This document shows positions 14,648 to 23,039 of a stretch of DNA of 24,732 bases, in pieces. The stretch comes from JBOFCO01 sp051646105 (GTDB lineage Bacteria; Pseudomonadota; Alphaproteobacteria; Rhodobacterales; Rhodobacteraceae). Location of the stretch: NCBI GenBank assembly GCA_051646105.1, contig JBOFCO010000226.1, positions 1-24,732 on the forward strand, written 5' to 3'. The notes beneath the pieces were generated by a model. That model saw nothing but the letters and a program-made list of their open reading frames with translations, was not told the DNA's origin and did not search any database. Every line of letters starts with the position of its first letter. Within the stretch, counting starts at the first letter, position 1. Made by a program: the position numbers and the translations under genes.

Positions 14648-15528
14648 ACGAAACGCGCAGCGCCAGGATTTTTGCCTATCTGCTGCTGACCCCGGCACTG
14701 TTGTATGTGTTGTTCATCGTGGCTTATCCGCTTGTCGAAATCGTCAAGCTGTCTTTCACCGATGCCGCGTTGAAGCCGACAACGAAATGGGTCGGCCTGC
14801 GCAACTACGAAAAGATATTCTCGGGAAATTTCACCACCATCATCCTGCGCACCTTTGTCTGGACGTTCTTTTCGGTGGCCATCAAGATGATCATCGGCGT
14901 CTGCGGGGCGGCGCTGCTGAATGCCGCGCTGCCGGGACGTACCCTGTTTCGCATTCTGCTGATGCCACCATGGATCGTGCCGATGGCCGTTGGCATCTTC
15001 ATGTGGGGCTGGATGTACAACGGCCAGTTCGGGATGATTTCCGGCCTGCTTCAGAACTTCGGTATCATTGACAAGCCGATTGCCCTGCTTGCCCGCGGCG
15101 AAACCGCGTTCTGGGCGACGATCGTCACCGATGTGTGGATCGGTGTGCCCATGGTGACGATCTATATGCTGGCGGCGATGCAATCGATCCCGAAGGATCT
15201 GTACGAGGCCGCCTGGACCGATGGCGCCGGACGCTTCTACCGGTTTCGCCGCATCACCCTGCCAATGATCGTGCCAGCGCTGCTGACCATGTCGATGCTG
15301 TCGCTGATTGCCACCTTCAATTCGTTCGACATCATCTGGATCCTGACGCGGGGCGGTCCTTCAGGCAGCACGACAACCATGATCATCGATACCTACAAGA
15401 CCGCGATCGGGTCCTACAAATATGGCGAAGGCTCTGCCCGTGCGGTGTTGATCTGCCTGTTCCTGTCTGTGTTCTGCCTGATGTATTACCGGCTTATCAA
15501 TCGACTGGCGACGGGGGCAAACAAATGA
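14644..15528 (+). CDS. MalF-type sugar ABC permease
   Basis: This 294-aa inner-membrane subunit belongs to a CUT1 (maltose-like) ABC importer. It has about six transmembrane segments, starting with YLLLTPALLYVLFIVAYPL, and the cytoplasmic EAA loop YEAAWTDGAGRFYRFRRITLP (E188-A189-A190) that docks to the ATPase. The ATG at 14644 overlaps the dehydrogenase stop; the in-frame codon at 14602 lies within that gene and is rejected. It pairs with the MalG-type permease that overlaps its own stop codon (ATGA). Its longer central periplasmic-side organisation is typical for the first permease of CUT1 pairs. Confidence 0.92.
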   Translation: MNETRSARIFAYLLLTPALLYVLFIVAYPLVEIVKLSFTDAALKPTTKWVGLRNYEKIFSGNFTTIILRTFVWTFFSVAIKMIIGVCGAALLNAALPGRTLFRILLMPPWIVPMAVGIFMWGWMYNGQFGMISGLLQNFGIIDKPIALLARGETAFWATIVTDVWIGVPMVTIYMLAAMQSIPKDLYEAAWTDGAGRFYRFRRITLPMIVPALLTMSMLSLIATFNSFDIIWILTRGGPSGSTTTMIIDTYKTAIGSYKYGEGSARAVLICLFLSVFCLMYYRLINRLATGANK

Positions 15529-16385
15529 AACCCACCTCGGCAATGATCGACCGCTACAAATGGTATGAAAAGGTCGGCATCTACTTCGGCATCTTCCTGC
15601 TGCTGTTCTTTGTGCTTGCACCGTTCATCGAAGGGTTTCTGGTTTCGCTGAAACCGCTGTCGCTGCTGTTTTCATCGCCCTACAGTTTCTACCCAAAGAA
15701 CGGCAGCTTCGATGCCTATCATTCGATGTGGGTCTCTGTTCCCGCCTTCGGGCGCTATGTGATCAACAGCCTGTTCATCTCTACCGTCGTGACCATCATC
15801 GTGCTGCTGCTGGTGGTGCCTGCGGCCTATGCCTTTGCCCGGTTCAAGTTTCCCTATTCCGGGGCAATCCTGGGGGGATTTCTGGCAGTGAACATGGTGT
15901 CTGGTGCGGTGCTTTTGATCCCGCTGTTCCGCCTGATGAATTCGCTCGGGCTGCTGAATACCTACTTCGCCATGATCGTGCCGGGCGTGGCCTTCCTGAT
16001 CCCGACGGCGATCTGGCTTCTGCGCGCCTATATGCTGCGCATCCCGCGCGAGCTGGAAGAAGCCGCATGGGCCGATGGTGCCAGCCGCTTCTACATCTTT
16101 CGCCGTGTGATCCTGCCGCTGGCCATGCCGGGGATCATCGTTGCCGCCATAGCCACGTTCATCGGCGTCTATGCGCAGCAGTTCATCTTTGCGCTGACCT
16201 TCAATTCCAAGACCGAATACATGCCGCTTCCCATCGGGCTGTTCGCCTATTTCGGACGACAGGAAGTGGCCTGGAACGAGCTGATGGCGGCCAGTTTCGT
16301 GGGCATCGCGCCTGCGCTCATCATCATCATGTTCCTGCAACGCTATCTCGTCGCCGGTCTGACCGCCGGTGCCGTGAAAGAATAG
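15525..16385 (+). CDS. MalG-type sugar ABC permease
   Basis: This is the second CUT1 permease subunit, 286 aa with about six membrane segments, and it forms the heterodimeric channel with the MalF-type partner. The EAA loop is EAAWADGASRFYIFRRVILP (E179-A180-A181), followed by the usual LAMPG. The open frame extends far upstream inside the partner gene, but ATG 15525 is the natural start (ATGA overlap, and the protein begins MKPTSAMIDRYKWYE). It is separated by 43 bp from the binding-protein gene, which has its own very strong SD. Confidence 0.92.
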   Translation: MKPTSAMIDRYKWYEKVGIYFGIFLLLFFVLAPFIEGFLVSLKPLSLLFSSPYSFYPKNGSFDAYHSMWVSVPAFGRYVINSLFISTVVTIIVLLLVVPAAYAFARFKFPYSGAILGGFLAVNMVSGAVLLIPLFRLMNSLGLLNTYFAMIVPGVAFLIPTAIWLLRAYMLRIPRELEEAAWADGASRFYIFRRVILPLAMPGIIVAAIATFIGVYAQQFIFALTFNSKTEYMPLPIGLFAYFGRQEVAWNELMAASFVGIAPALIIIMFLQRYLVAGLTAGAVKE

Positions 16386-16428
16386 ACACCAGCCCCGCGA
16401 ACAAAGGGGCATCAACAGGAGGACGACC

Positions 16429-17646
16429 ATGAGACAATCCAAGGGACTATGGACAGGTGTGGCGCTGACCGCGCTGATGCTGCCCGGCATGGCGCTGGCA
16501 CAGGACCAGACGATCAGCTTCATTTCCTGCGGCGACCAGCTTTCGCCCGTGCATGCTGACCTGATCACCAAATGGGAAGCCGCCAATGCGGGCTTCAAGG
16601 TCGCACCGGAAGCCGTGGGTTGGGATCAGTGCCAGGACAAGGTGACAACGCTTGCCGCCGCCGGAACGCCCGTCGGACTGGCCTATGTCGGGTCGCGCAC
16701 GCTGAAGCAGTTCGCCCAGAACGAACTGATCGTGCCGGTGCCGATGTCAGAGGAAGAACAGGCTGGGTATTTCCCTTTCGTCGTGGGCACCGTAACCTCT
16801 GACGGACAGCAGTGGGGCGTTCCCGTCGCCTTCTCGACCAAGTCGCTTTACTGGAACAAGGACCTGTTCGCGGCGGCGGGACTGGACCCGGAAAAACCGC
16901 CGACCACGTGGGCCGAGGAAATCGAATATGCCAAGGCCATTGCGGAAAAGACCGACGCGGCGGGCTTCGGTGTGGTCGCCAAGACTTTCGACAACACCAT
17001 GCACCAGTTCCTGCACTGGGTTTACACCAATGACGGCTCGGTCATCGATGCCGACAACAACATAACCCTGGACAGCCCCCAGAACCTGGAGGCGCTGACC
17101 GCGCTGCGCGACATCACTGCCTATGCCGAGGAAGGGCCGACCTCGTATGAACAGAACGAGGTTCGCGCCATCTTCCTGGATGGCAAGCTGGGCATGATCC
17201 ACGCTTCGGTCGGGGCAAAGGGTCTGTTGGCCGATGCACCCTTCAAGTGGGGCGTCGCAAACCTGCCGCTTGGTCCGCATGCCAAGGGCCCGGGGACGCT
17301 GCTGATCACCGACAGCTTTGCCATCTTCAAGGGTACCGGCGTCGAGGAGAAAGCCATCGATCTGGCAAAGTTTCTGGCAAGCCCGGAAAACCAGCCGGTC
17401 TATGAAGCGGCCGAAGGGCTGACGCCGCTGCGGCCCGGTCCGGCTGTTGATGCGCTGGTGGCGGGCGATCCGAACTGGAAGCCGTTCATCGACGGGATTT
17501 CCTTTGGCGGGCCGGAACCGCTGTTCGTCGACTACAAGGGTCTTCAGAACGTCATGATCGACATGGTGCAGTCAGTTGTCACCGGCGCTGCCGAGCCAGC
17601 GGATGCGCTGACAGCGGCAGCCGCCGCGCTGGAAGAATACAAATAA
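16429..17646 (+). CDS. Extracellular sugar-binding protein (family 1 solute-binding protein)
   Basis: This periplasmic oligosaccharide- or sugar-binding protein of the CUT1 importer is 405 aa. The signal peptide runs to about residue 24 (ALA-QD cleavage), and the mature protein shows MalE/UgpB-like features: VAFSTKSLYWNKDLFAAAGL, the PTTWAEEIEYAKAIAEK helix and a C-terminal FLASPENQPVYEAAEGLTPLRP segment typical of these proteins. A perfect AGGAGG (16417-16422) sits 6 nt before the ATG, and a small GCCCC/GGGGC stem precedes it, so strong translation is expected, as is usual for binding proteins. A strong stem-loop follows the gene. With an intracellular GH20 enzyme in the operon, chitobiose or related N-acetylhexosamine oligomers are the likely ligand. 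Confidence 0.92.
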   Translation: MRQSKGLWTGVALTALMLPGMALAQDQTISFISCGDQLSPVHADLITKWEAANAGFKVAPEAVGWDQCQDKVTTLAAAGTPVGLAYVGSRTLKQFAQNELIVPVPMSEEEQAGYFPFVVGTVTSDGQQWGVPVAFSTKSLYWNKDLFAAAGLDPEKPPTTWAEEIEYAKAIAEKTDAAGFGVVAKTFDNTMHQFLHWVYTNDGSVIDADNNITLDSPQNLEALTALRDITAYAEEGPTSYEQNEVRAIFLDGKLGMIHASVGAKGLLADAPFKWGVANLPLGPHAKGPGTLLITDSFAIFKGTGVEEKAIDLAKFLASPENQPVYEAAEGLTPLRPGPAVDALVAGDPNWKPFIDGISFGGPEPLFVDYKGLQNVMIDMVQSVVTGAAEPADALTAAAAALEEYK

Positions 17647-17659
17647 CCACTCACAAACA

Positions 17660-17688
17660 GCCGGTGCCCCCCTGCGGGGGGCACTGGC
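17660..17688 (+). promoter_or_regulatory. Strong intercistronic stem-loop after the second binding-protein gene
   Basis: The perfect arms GTGCCCCCC (17664-17672) and GGGGGGCAC (17676-17684) enclose a 3-nt loop. Four outer pairs (one a G-T wobble) extend the stem to 13 bp. The following sequence has no T-run, and the ATPase gene starts 22 bp later, so partial termination or 3'-end protection of the binding-protein message is more likely than full termination. Confidence 0.6.
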
Positions 17689-17710
17689 GACCCTTACCGG
17701 AGACGTTTTC

Positions 17711-18799
17711 ATGCGCCAGCTTGTCCTGTCAGACCTCAGGAAATCTTTCGGCACGCTCGACATCATCAAGGGCGTGAACCTTGAGGTGGACGAAGGCGAG
17801 TTTGTGGTTTTCGTCGGCCCGTCCGGCTGTGGAAAATCCACCCTGCTGCGCATGATTGCGGGGTTGGAGGATGTGACGGCGGGTGAAGTCATCATTGGCG
17901 GCGCGCCGGTCAAGGACCTCCCGCCGGTCAAACGCGGCATCGCAATGGTGTTCCAATCCTATGCGCTATACCCGCACATGACCGTGTTCGAGAATATTGC
18001 CTTTCCCCTTCGCGTCGAAGGGCTGCCGAATGACGAGGTGAAGAAGCGCGTTGATGCGGCGGCTTCGGTCCTGCAACTGGAAAGTCGCCTGCATCAGAAA
18101 CCCGGCACATTGTCCGGCGGCCAGCGCCAGCGCGTCGCCATCGGCCGGGCCATCGTGCGGCAACCCAAGATATTCCTGTTTGACGAGCCGCTTTCGAACC
18201 TTGACGCCGCGCTGCGGGCGGACATGCGGATTGAACTGATGCGGCTTCACAAGTCGCTGGGCACAACGATGATCTATGTCACCCACGATCAGGTCGAAGC
18301 GATGACCATGGCCGACAAGATCGTCGTGCTGCATGCCGGGCTGATCGAACAGATCGGCGGCCCGCTGGAACTGTACGAACATCCGCAGAACCGCTTTGTC
18401 GCCGGGTTCATCGGCAGCCCCCGCATGAATTTCATTGACGGCACCTGTACGGCAGCCGGTCCTGCCGGGGTCGAGGTTGATCTGGGTGCCATCGGCAGGG
18501 TTGCATTGCCCCATGCCGCACCTGCCGCGCTTGTCGGGCAGAAAGTGACAGTGGGCCTTCGGCCCGAACACCTGCGTCTGGACGGCGGGGGATTTGTCTT
18601 TGCGATACGACCGAACCTGATCGAACGGCTGGGCATCCACACGATCACCTACAGCTCGCTTGTCGGGACGGATACCTTTATCGGCCTGTTCGAGGGCAAG
18701 CCCGACCTGGCCGAAGGTCGGGAGGCGCGGGTCAGCATTGATCCTGCAAATATCCACCTGTTCGATGCACAGGGTCTCGCCATACCCCGCCCCCGCTGA
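17711..18799 (+). CDS. UgpC/MalK-type ABC transporter ATPase
   Basis: This 362-aa ATPase of a CUT1 sugar importer has Walker A GPSGCGKST (36-44), Q-loop VFQSYALYPHMTVFENIAFPL, signature LSGGQRQR (134-141), Walker B IFLFDEP (D158/E159), D-loop SNLD and H192 in VTHDQVEAM. The C-terminal third (about residues 240-362) is the TOBE/regulatory domain of MalK/UgpC proteins, with VGLRPEHLRL. It would dimerise under the MalF/MalG-type permeases encoded upstream. Its own gene is separated from the binding-protein gene by the strong stem-loop. The small gap (20 bp) to the GH20 gene contains GAGGGAAA as SD for the latter. Confidence 0.93.
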   Translation: MRQLVLSDLRKSFGTLDIIKGVNLEVDEGEFVVFVGPSGCGKSTLLRMIAGLEDVTAGEVIIGGAPVKDLPPVKRGIAMVFQSYALYPHMTVFENIAFPLRVEGLPNDEVKKRVDAAASVLQLESRLHQKPGTLSGGQRQRVAIGRAIVRQPKIFLFDEPLSNLDAALRADMRIELMRLHKSLGTTMIYVTHDQVEAMTMADKIVVLHAGLIEQIGGPLELYEHPQNRFVAGFIGSPRMNFIDGTCTAAGPAGVEVDLGAIGRVALPHAAPAALVGQKVTVGLRPEHLRLDGGGFVFAIRPNLIERLGIHTITYSSLVGTDTFIGLFEGKPDLAEGREARVSIDPANIHLFDAQGLAIPRPR

Positions 18800-18819
18800 G
18801 CATACCCGAGGGAAAACCG

Positions 18820-20829
18820 ATGACACGGACCGACCTGCGCCTTGAAAGCCGCTGGACCGCGGCAGAGGGCGATACACCTGCGCTGTATCTGCTGACGCTG
18901 CTCAATCACGGCACGGATGCGGTTTCCGGCTTTCGCTTGTGTCTGTCCGGCCCGGCCCGGCTTGATCCGAAGGGTGACACAACCGGGGCAAGGCTGACGA
19001 AGCGGCTGTCGAACCACAGCGAATTCACACCCGATGCGGGCTATGTTCTGCAACCGGGCGGGGCGCTGGAGATTTCCACGACCGGCCTTTCCTATCCGTT
19101 GCGGCATTGGAGCGACGGGGCGACCACCGCCTATGTGGCGCTGGATGACGGCACCATCCTGCCTGTCAGCGTCGCCCCGACGGTCAGAACCCGGGACAAC
19201 GCTCCTTTGCGCAAAGGTACGGCGCGATTTTCGTTTCCAGCCAAGGCACCTGCCAGTCTGTCGGTAATACCATGGCCCGCAGACGTTGCAGTGGAAGGGG
19301 TGCGCCCTCTGCCGCCCGGCTTTGCTGTCCGTGCCGATAATGACGCCGGGCGAATGGCAGCAGCAACTTTTGCCGCGCTGGCGGATGCGCTGTTCCCCGT
19401 CGAGGGGTTGGTGCGGCCCGAATCCGAGGGCGGCGCGCCGGTGATCTGCGCGCTTGCAGAGGGCTTGGGCGCAGAAGGCTACCGGATCGAGCTTGATGCG
19501 GCGATCACTGTCCATGCCGCGACGCAGACCGGTTTTCTGTATGGGCTTGTCACCCTGGGGCAGATGCTGCGCGGGGCCAGAACGTATCCGGACAGGCTGT
19601 CACTTCCTGCATCCGGCAGGATCGCGGATACCCCGCGCATGGGCTGGCGCGGCTGTCATCTGGATGTGGCGCGGCAGTTCTATGCGGTGGCCGAAATCCG
19701 CCAGTTGCTGCGGATCATGGCGTGGAACAAGCTGAACCGTTTTCACTGGCACCTGACCGAGGACGAGGCGTGGCGGATCGAGATTTCTGCCTTTCCGCAA
19801 CTGACCGATGTGGGCGCATGGCGCGGGCATGGCTTGCCAATCCCGCCGCTGCTTGGTTCCGGTCCCGGCCGAACGGGTGGCTATTACAGCAGGCAAGCGG
19901 TTGCCGGGGTTGTGGCGCTGGCCGCCGATCTGGGGATCGAGGTCATTCCCGAAATCGACATCCCGGGTCACAGCTTCGCAATGCTGGCGGCCCTGCCACA
20001 GTTGCGGGACCCCGAAGAGACGGGGGAATACACGTCGGTGCAGGGTTTTCCCAACAACTGTCTGAACCCTGCGCATGAAGCGACCTATCCGGTGCTGGAA
20101 AAGATCATCGATGAACTGGTGGAAATGTTCCCGTCCGGTATCATCCATGTCGGCGCGGACGAGGTACCGCTGGCGGCATGGTCAGGATCGCCGCTGGCGC
20201 TGGACTGGTTGCGCGAAAATGCTTCTGGCGGATTGGCAGATGCCCATGGCCGGCTGAAGAACACCGTTGGAAATCATGGTGGCGCGGACGCCATCGAAGG
20301 GTCCGCCACGGCGGTCCTGCAGGCCGCATTCCTGAAGCGGGTGCAGGACCATATCGCGGGGAAGGGCTGTATCACCGGCGGCTGGGAAGAAGCCGCGCAT
20401 GGCGACGTGATCGACAAGGATCAATCCTATCTGGTCGGCTGGCGGGATGTCGCGGTCAGCGGCAAGCTGGCGGCAGAGGGATACAATATCGTCGTTTCTC
20501 CCGGACAGGCCTATTACCTTGACATGTCGCAGTCGCTGGAGTGGGCAGAGCCCGGTGCGGGCTGGGCGGGCTGGTCGGGGCCAAAGGAAACCTATGATTT
20601 CGATCCGGTTGCGGGCTGGACGGATACGCAGCTTACACGCTTCATGGGCATTCAGGCCTGCATCTGGTCAGAACCGATGACCGACCGCGCGGTGTTCGAC
20701 CGGCTGGTGTTTCCGCGTCTGTCGGCCATTGCCGAAACGGCGTGGACTGCCGCCGACCGGAAAAACTGGGACCGTTTCGCGGCGTTTTCGTCCCTGATGC
20801 CGATCCTTTACGGACATTGGGAAAGCTGA
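18820..20829 (+). CDS. GH20 beta-N-acetylhexosaminidase, apparently cytoplasmic
   Basis: This 669-aa glycoside hydrolase family 20 enzyme releases terminal GlcNAc or GalNAc from oligosaccharides by substrate-assisted catalysis. Residues about 1-125 look like the beta-sandwich accessory domain of chitobiases, about 140-270 the GH20b domain, and about 273-650 the catalytic barrel. HLDVARQF, FHWHLTEDEAW (from F308), IPEIDIPGHS and the catalytic pair D447-E448 in HVGADEVP are all present, followed by GGWEEAAHG and ACIWSEP. The N-terminus (MTRTDLRLESRWTAAEG) has no signal peptide, so the enzyme should act inside the cell on imported chito-oligosaccharides. It sits in the ABC operon, and its stop overlaps the start of the M81 gene (TGATG). 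Confidence 0.92.
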   Translation: MTRTDLRLESRWTAAEGDTPALYLLTLLNHGTDAVSGFRLCLSGPARLDPKGDTTGARLTKRLSNHSEFTPDAGYVLQPGGALEISTTGLSYPLRHWSDGATTAYVALDDGTILPVSVAPTVRTRDNAPLRKGTARFSFPAKAPASLSVIPWPADVAVEGVRPLPPGFAVRADNDAGRMAAATFAALADALFPVEGLVRPESEGGAPVICALAEGLGAEGYRIELDAAITVHAATQTGFLYGLVTLGQMLRGARTYPDRLSLPASGRIADTPRMGWRGCHLDVARQFYAVAEIRQLLRIMAWNKLNRFHWHLTEDEAWRIEISAFPQLTDVGAWRGHGLPIPPLLGSGPGRTGGYYSRQAVAGVVALAADLGIEVIPEIDIPGHSFAMLAALPQLRDPEETGEYTSVQGFPNNCLNPAHEATYPVLEKIIDELVEMFPSGIIHVGADEVPLAAWSGSPLALDWLRENASGGLADAHGRLKNTVGNHGGADAIEGSATAVLQAAFLKRVQDHIAGKGCITGGWEEAAHGDVIDKDQSYLVGWRDVAVSGKLAAEGYNIVVSPGQAYYLDMSQSLEWAEPGAGWAGWSGPKETYDFDPVAGWTDTQLTRFMGIQACIWSEPMTDRAVFDRLVFPRLSAIAETAWTAADRKNWDRFAAFSSLMPILYGHWES

Positions 20830-22274
20830 TGCGCATCGCGGTCGCAGGACTGCATACGGAAAGCAGCACCGGCAATCCGGTGCCGACTACGGCGGGTGAT
20901 TTCCGGCAGTTGCGCGGGCAGGCTCTGCTTGACGACCCGTATTTCGCTTTCCTGCGTGATTACGACGCGACTTTTCTGCCACTGCTTCACGCCCGCGCCC
21001 TGCCGGGCGGGCCTGTGTCGGCCAGTGCCTATACTGCGTTCAAGGCCGAAATTCTGGACGGCCTGCGCGCGCTGTTTCCGCTCGACGGCGTCTATCTTGC
21101 CATGCATGGCGCGATGTTCGTGGCAGGCATGCAGGATGCCGAGGGCGATTTCATTTCTGCGGTGCGCAAGCTTGTCGGCCCCGACTGCCTGATCGCCACA
21201 AGCTACGACCTGCATGGCAATCTTTCCGCCCGCATCCTTGCCGCACTCGACATCTTTTCCACCTATCGCACCGCGCCGCATATCGATGTCGAACAGACGA
21301 TGCGGCGCAGCGTGTCGATGCTGATCCGCGCGCTGAAAGGTGGCCCACGCCCGATGGTGGGCTGGGTGCAGGTGCCCGCGCTGCTGCCGGGGGAACGGAC
21401 GAGCACCGAGGATGAACCGGCGCGCAGCTTCTATGCGCAACTGCCGGGGATGGAAGACGACCGCGTCTGGGACGCGTCGTTTCAGGTCGGTTACGTCTGG
21501 GCGGACGAGCCCCGCGCGACCGCAGCGGCCGTGGTGACGGGAACCGACAAGGCCGCGATGCAGGACGTGGCCGAAAGGCTGGCGGCGGACTACTGGGCGC
21601 TGCGCCGGGATTTCGCCTTTGGGGTTGAAACGCTGGCGCTGGATGAAGCCATCGCCCGTGTTCTGCCGGGTGGAAGCCCCGCAATTCTGGCCGACAGCGG
21701 GGATAACCCAACAGGTGGCGGCGTGGGCGACCGTGCCGACGTTCTGGTGCGGTTGATGGCGGCGGATGCGCAGGGCGTGGTGCTGGCAGGGATCGCCGAT
21801 CCGGGCGCGACAGATGCGGCTTTCGCAGCGGGGCAGGGGGCGACGGTTTCGTTGCGCATTGGCGGAGCGCTGGATTCTTCCGCGCGATCCATTCCCGTCA
21901 CGGTGCGGGTTGTGCGCCTGCATGATCCCGGCTCATCCCTGGAACGGCAGGCCGTATTGCAAACCGGCGGCGTCCAGGTTGTGGTTTCCGCACGCAGGCG
22001 GCCCTATCACAACATTTCCGATTTTACGGCGTTGGGGCTGAACCCGGCGTCGGCGCGCATCGTGGTGGTGAAATCCGGTTATCTGTCCCCCGAGCTTGCC
22101 CCGCTGGCCCATCCCGCCGTCATGGCGCTGAGCGATGGCGCGGTGCCACAGGATATTCCAGAATTGACCAGCCTGCACCGGATGCGGCCCTGCTTTCCAT
22201 GGGATGACGATTTCGACTGGAAACCGGGGTTTTCGATCCCGTCCGGGGCGGATACCCGACAAGGGAAACGTTGA
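20829..22274 (+). CDS. M81 family metallopeptidase (MlrC-like), second copy
   Basis: This 481-aa M81/MlrC-family protein starts MRIAVAGLHTESSTGNPVPT, with VYLAMHGAMFVAGMQDAEGD, SYDLHGNLSARI, APHIDVEQT and LADSGDNPTGGGVGDRAD marking the metal-binding and C-terminal domains. It is clearly a distant paralogue of the minus-strand M81 protein in this window, not a recent duplicate. The ATG at 20829 overlaps the GH20 stop by one base, so the two are translationally coupled. No signal peptide is present. Context suggests cleavage of an amide or peptide-like bond in an amino-sugar conjugate, but no member with that function is known to me; treat this as inference. It is the last gene of the operon. 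Confidence 0.88.
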   Translation: MRIAVAGLHTESSTGNPVPTTAGDFRQLRGQALLDDPYFAFLRDYDATFLPLLHARALPGGPVSASAYTAFKAEILDGLRALFPLDGVYLAMHGAMFVAGMQDAEGDFISAVRKLVGPDCLIATSYDLHGNLSARILAALDIFSTYRTAPHIDVEQTMRRSVSMLIRALKGGPRPMVGWVQVPALLPGERTSTEDEPARSFYAQLPGMEDDRVWDASFQVGYVWADEPRATAAAVVTGTDKAAMQDVAERLAADYWALRRDFAFGVETLALDEAIARVLPGGSPAILADSGDNPTGGGVGDRADVLVRLMAADAQGVVLAGIADPGATDAAFAAGQGATVSLRIGGALDSSARSIPVTVRVVRLHDPGSSLERQAVLQTGGVQVVVSARRRPYHNISDFTALGLNPASARIVVVKSGYLSPELAPLAHPAVMALSDGAVPQDIPELTSLHRMRPCFPWDDDFDWKPGFSIPSGADTRQGKR

Positions 22275-22300
22275 CGACTCATCCTGTCCCAGCATAGATT
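22271..22300 (+). promoter_or_regulatory. Weak promoter candidate upstream of the ALNPQPLPP gene
   Basis: TTGACG (22271-22276), overlapping the M81 stop codon, and TAGATT (22295-22300) are 18 bp apart and could drive the downstream gene independently. The rest of the 159-bp gap holds a loose inverted repeat, CAGCCTG (22365-22371)/CAGGCTG (22390-22396), followed by a T-rich stretch that might be a weak terminator for the long operon. Both calls are tentative. Confidence 0.3.
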
Positions 22301-22433
22301 TCGCCTACAGGTTGTTCTATTCATTCACGTTCCTATTTTCTTGCGGTTGCCCGCACCCTTCCCGCAGCCTGTTTCTTCCCGGCCGTTCGCAGGCTGGCTT
22401 TGATTTTGCCAACTTTTATTTTCAGGAGCACCC

Positions 22434-22997
22434 ATGAACATCATGTCCCGTCCCGCCCGCGCTGCCTTGCGCGACATTCCCGTTGAAAGCGCCGTTGCGT
22501 TGATGGACGCGCTTGCCAGCCGTCCGAACCCTGAGGATCCTGAACAGGGCCCGCCGCCGCGCCCCTGGTGGCGGCTTGCCTTTGACCTTTCGCTTGTCCT
22601 GCCAGCCGACAGATTTGGCGCCGTCGCCCTTAACCCCCAGCCGTTGCCGCCCGCCTGGGCGCAGGTTGCCGATGCGTTGGTGACGCGGGCACTTGCGGTT
22701 TCGGATCACGCAATGGTTGGCGGAGACAAGGACGCGGCTGGCAGGTTCGTCCTGCAAATGGTTGACGATATTTGCCCGCCGCCGCGAAAGTTTCCTTTTC
22801 CGCCGGTGCCGCCGGGTGGTGGCGATCCCGAACCCGGCCCCGACTGGGTGGAAATATCTGATGTCGGGCTTATGCTGCTGGGCGCGCGATTGCGCCAGGC
22901 GGCGGCAATCGTCGCGGACGAAGCACTGGCAGGGGCATTGACCGAGGGTGGCGCCAGGGCAATAGGCGCCGGGCTGAAAGGTTTGTCGCAGGCATGA
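22434..22997 (+). CDS. Uncharacterised protein with ALNPQPLPP motif
   Basis: I do not recognise a function for this 187-aa protein. It has no signal peptide or clear membrane span. A proline-rich linker (about residues 31-44) leads to WWRLAFDLSLVLPADRFGAV and then ALNPQPLPP (residues 65-73). That nonapeptide recurs, from memory, in many unannotated proteins of proteobacteria and actinobacteria. A second Pro/Gly-rich stretch (about 114-135, PPPRKFPFPPVPPGGGDPEP) separates two predicted helical regions, the last being Ala-rich (about 145-187). The ATG at 22434 follows AGGAG by 5 nt. It lies 160 bp behind the sugar operon and may be functionally unrelated to it. Confidence 0.75.
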   Translation: MNIMSRPARAALRDIPVESAVALMDALASRPNPEDPEQGPPPRPWWRLAFDLSLVLPADRFGAVALNPQPLPPAWAQVADALVTRALAVSDHAMVGGDKDAAGRFVLQMVDDICPPPRKFPFPPVPPGGGDPEPGPDWVEISDVGLMLLGARLRQAAAIVADEALAGALTEGGARAIGAGLKGLSQA

Positions 22998-23004
22998 TGA
23001 AAAA

Positions 23005-23032
23005 CATCAGGGCGGGAGGACCCGCCCTGATG
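23005..23032 (-). terminator. Intrinsic terminator, mainly for the peptidoglycan-binding gene
   Basis: CATCAGGGCGGG (23005-23016) and CCCGCCCTGATG (23021-23032) form a perfect 12-bp stem with a 4-nt loop. Read on the minus strand, the stem is followed by TTTTT, the classical arrangement for ending the minus-strand gene whose stop codon is 37 bp away. On the plus strand it begins 7 bp after the stop of the ALNPQPLPP gene but lacks a good T-run, so it may also end that transcript less efficiently. Confidence 0.85.
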
Positions 23033-23039
23033 CCACTGT

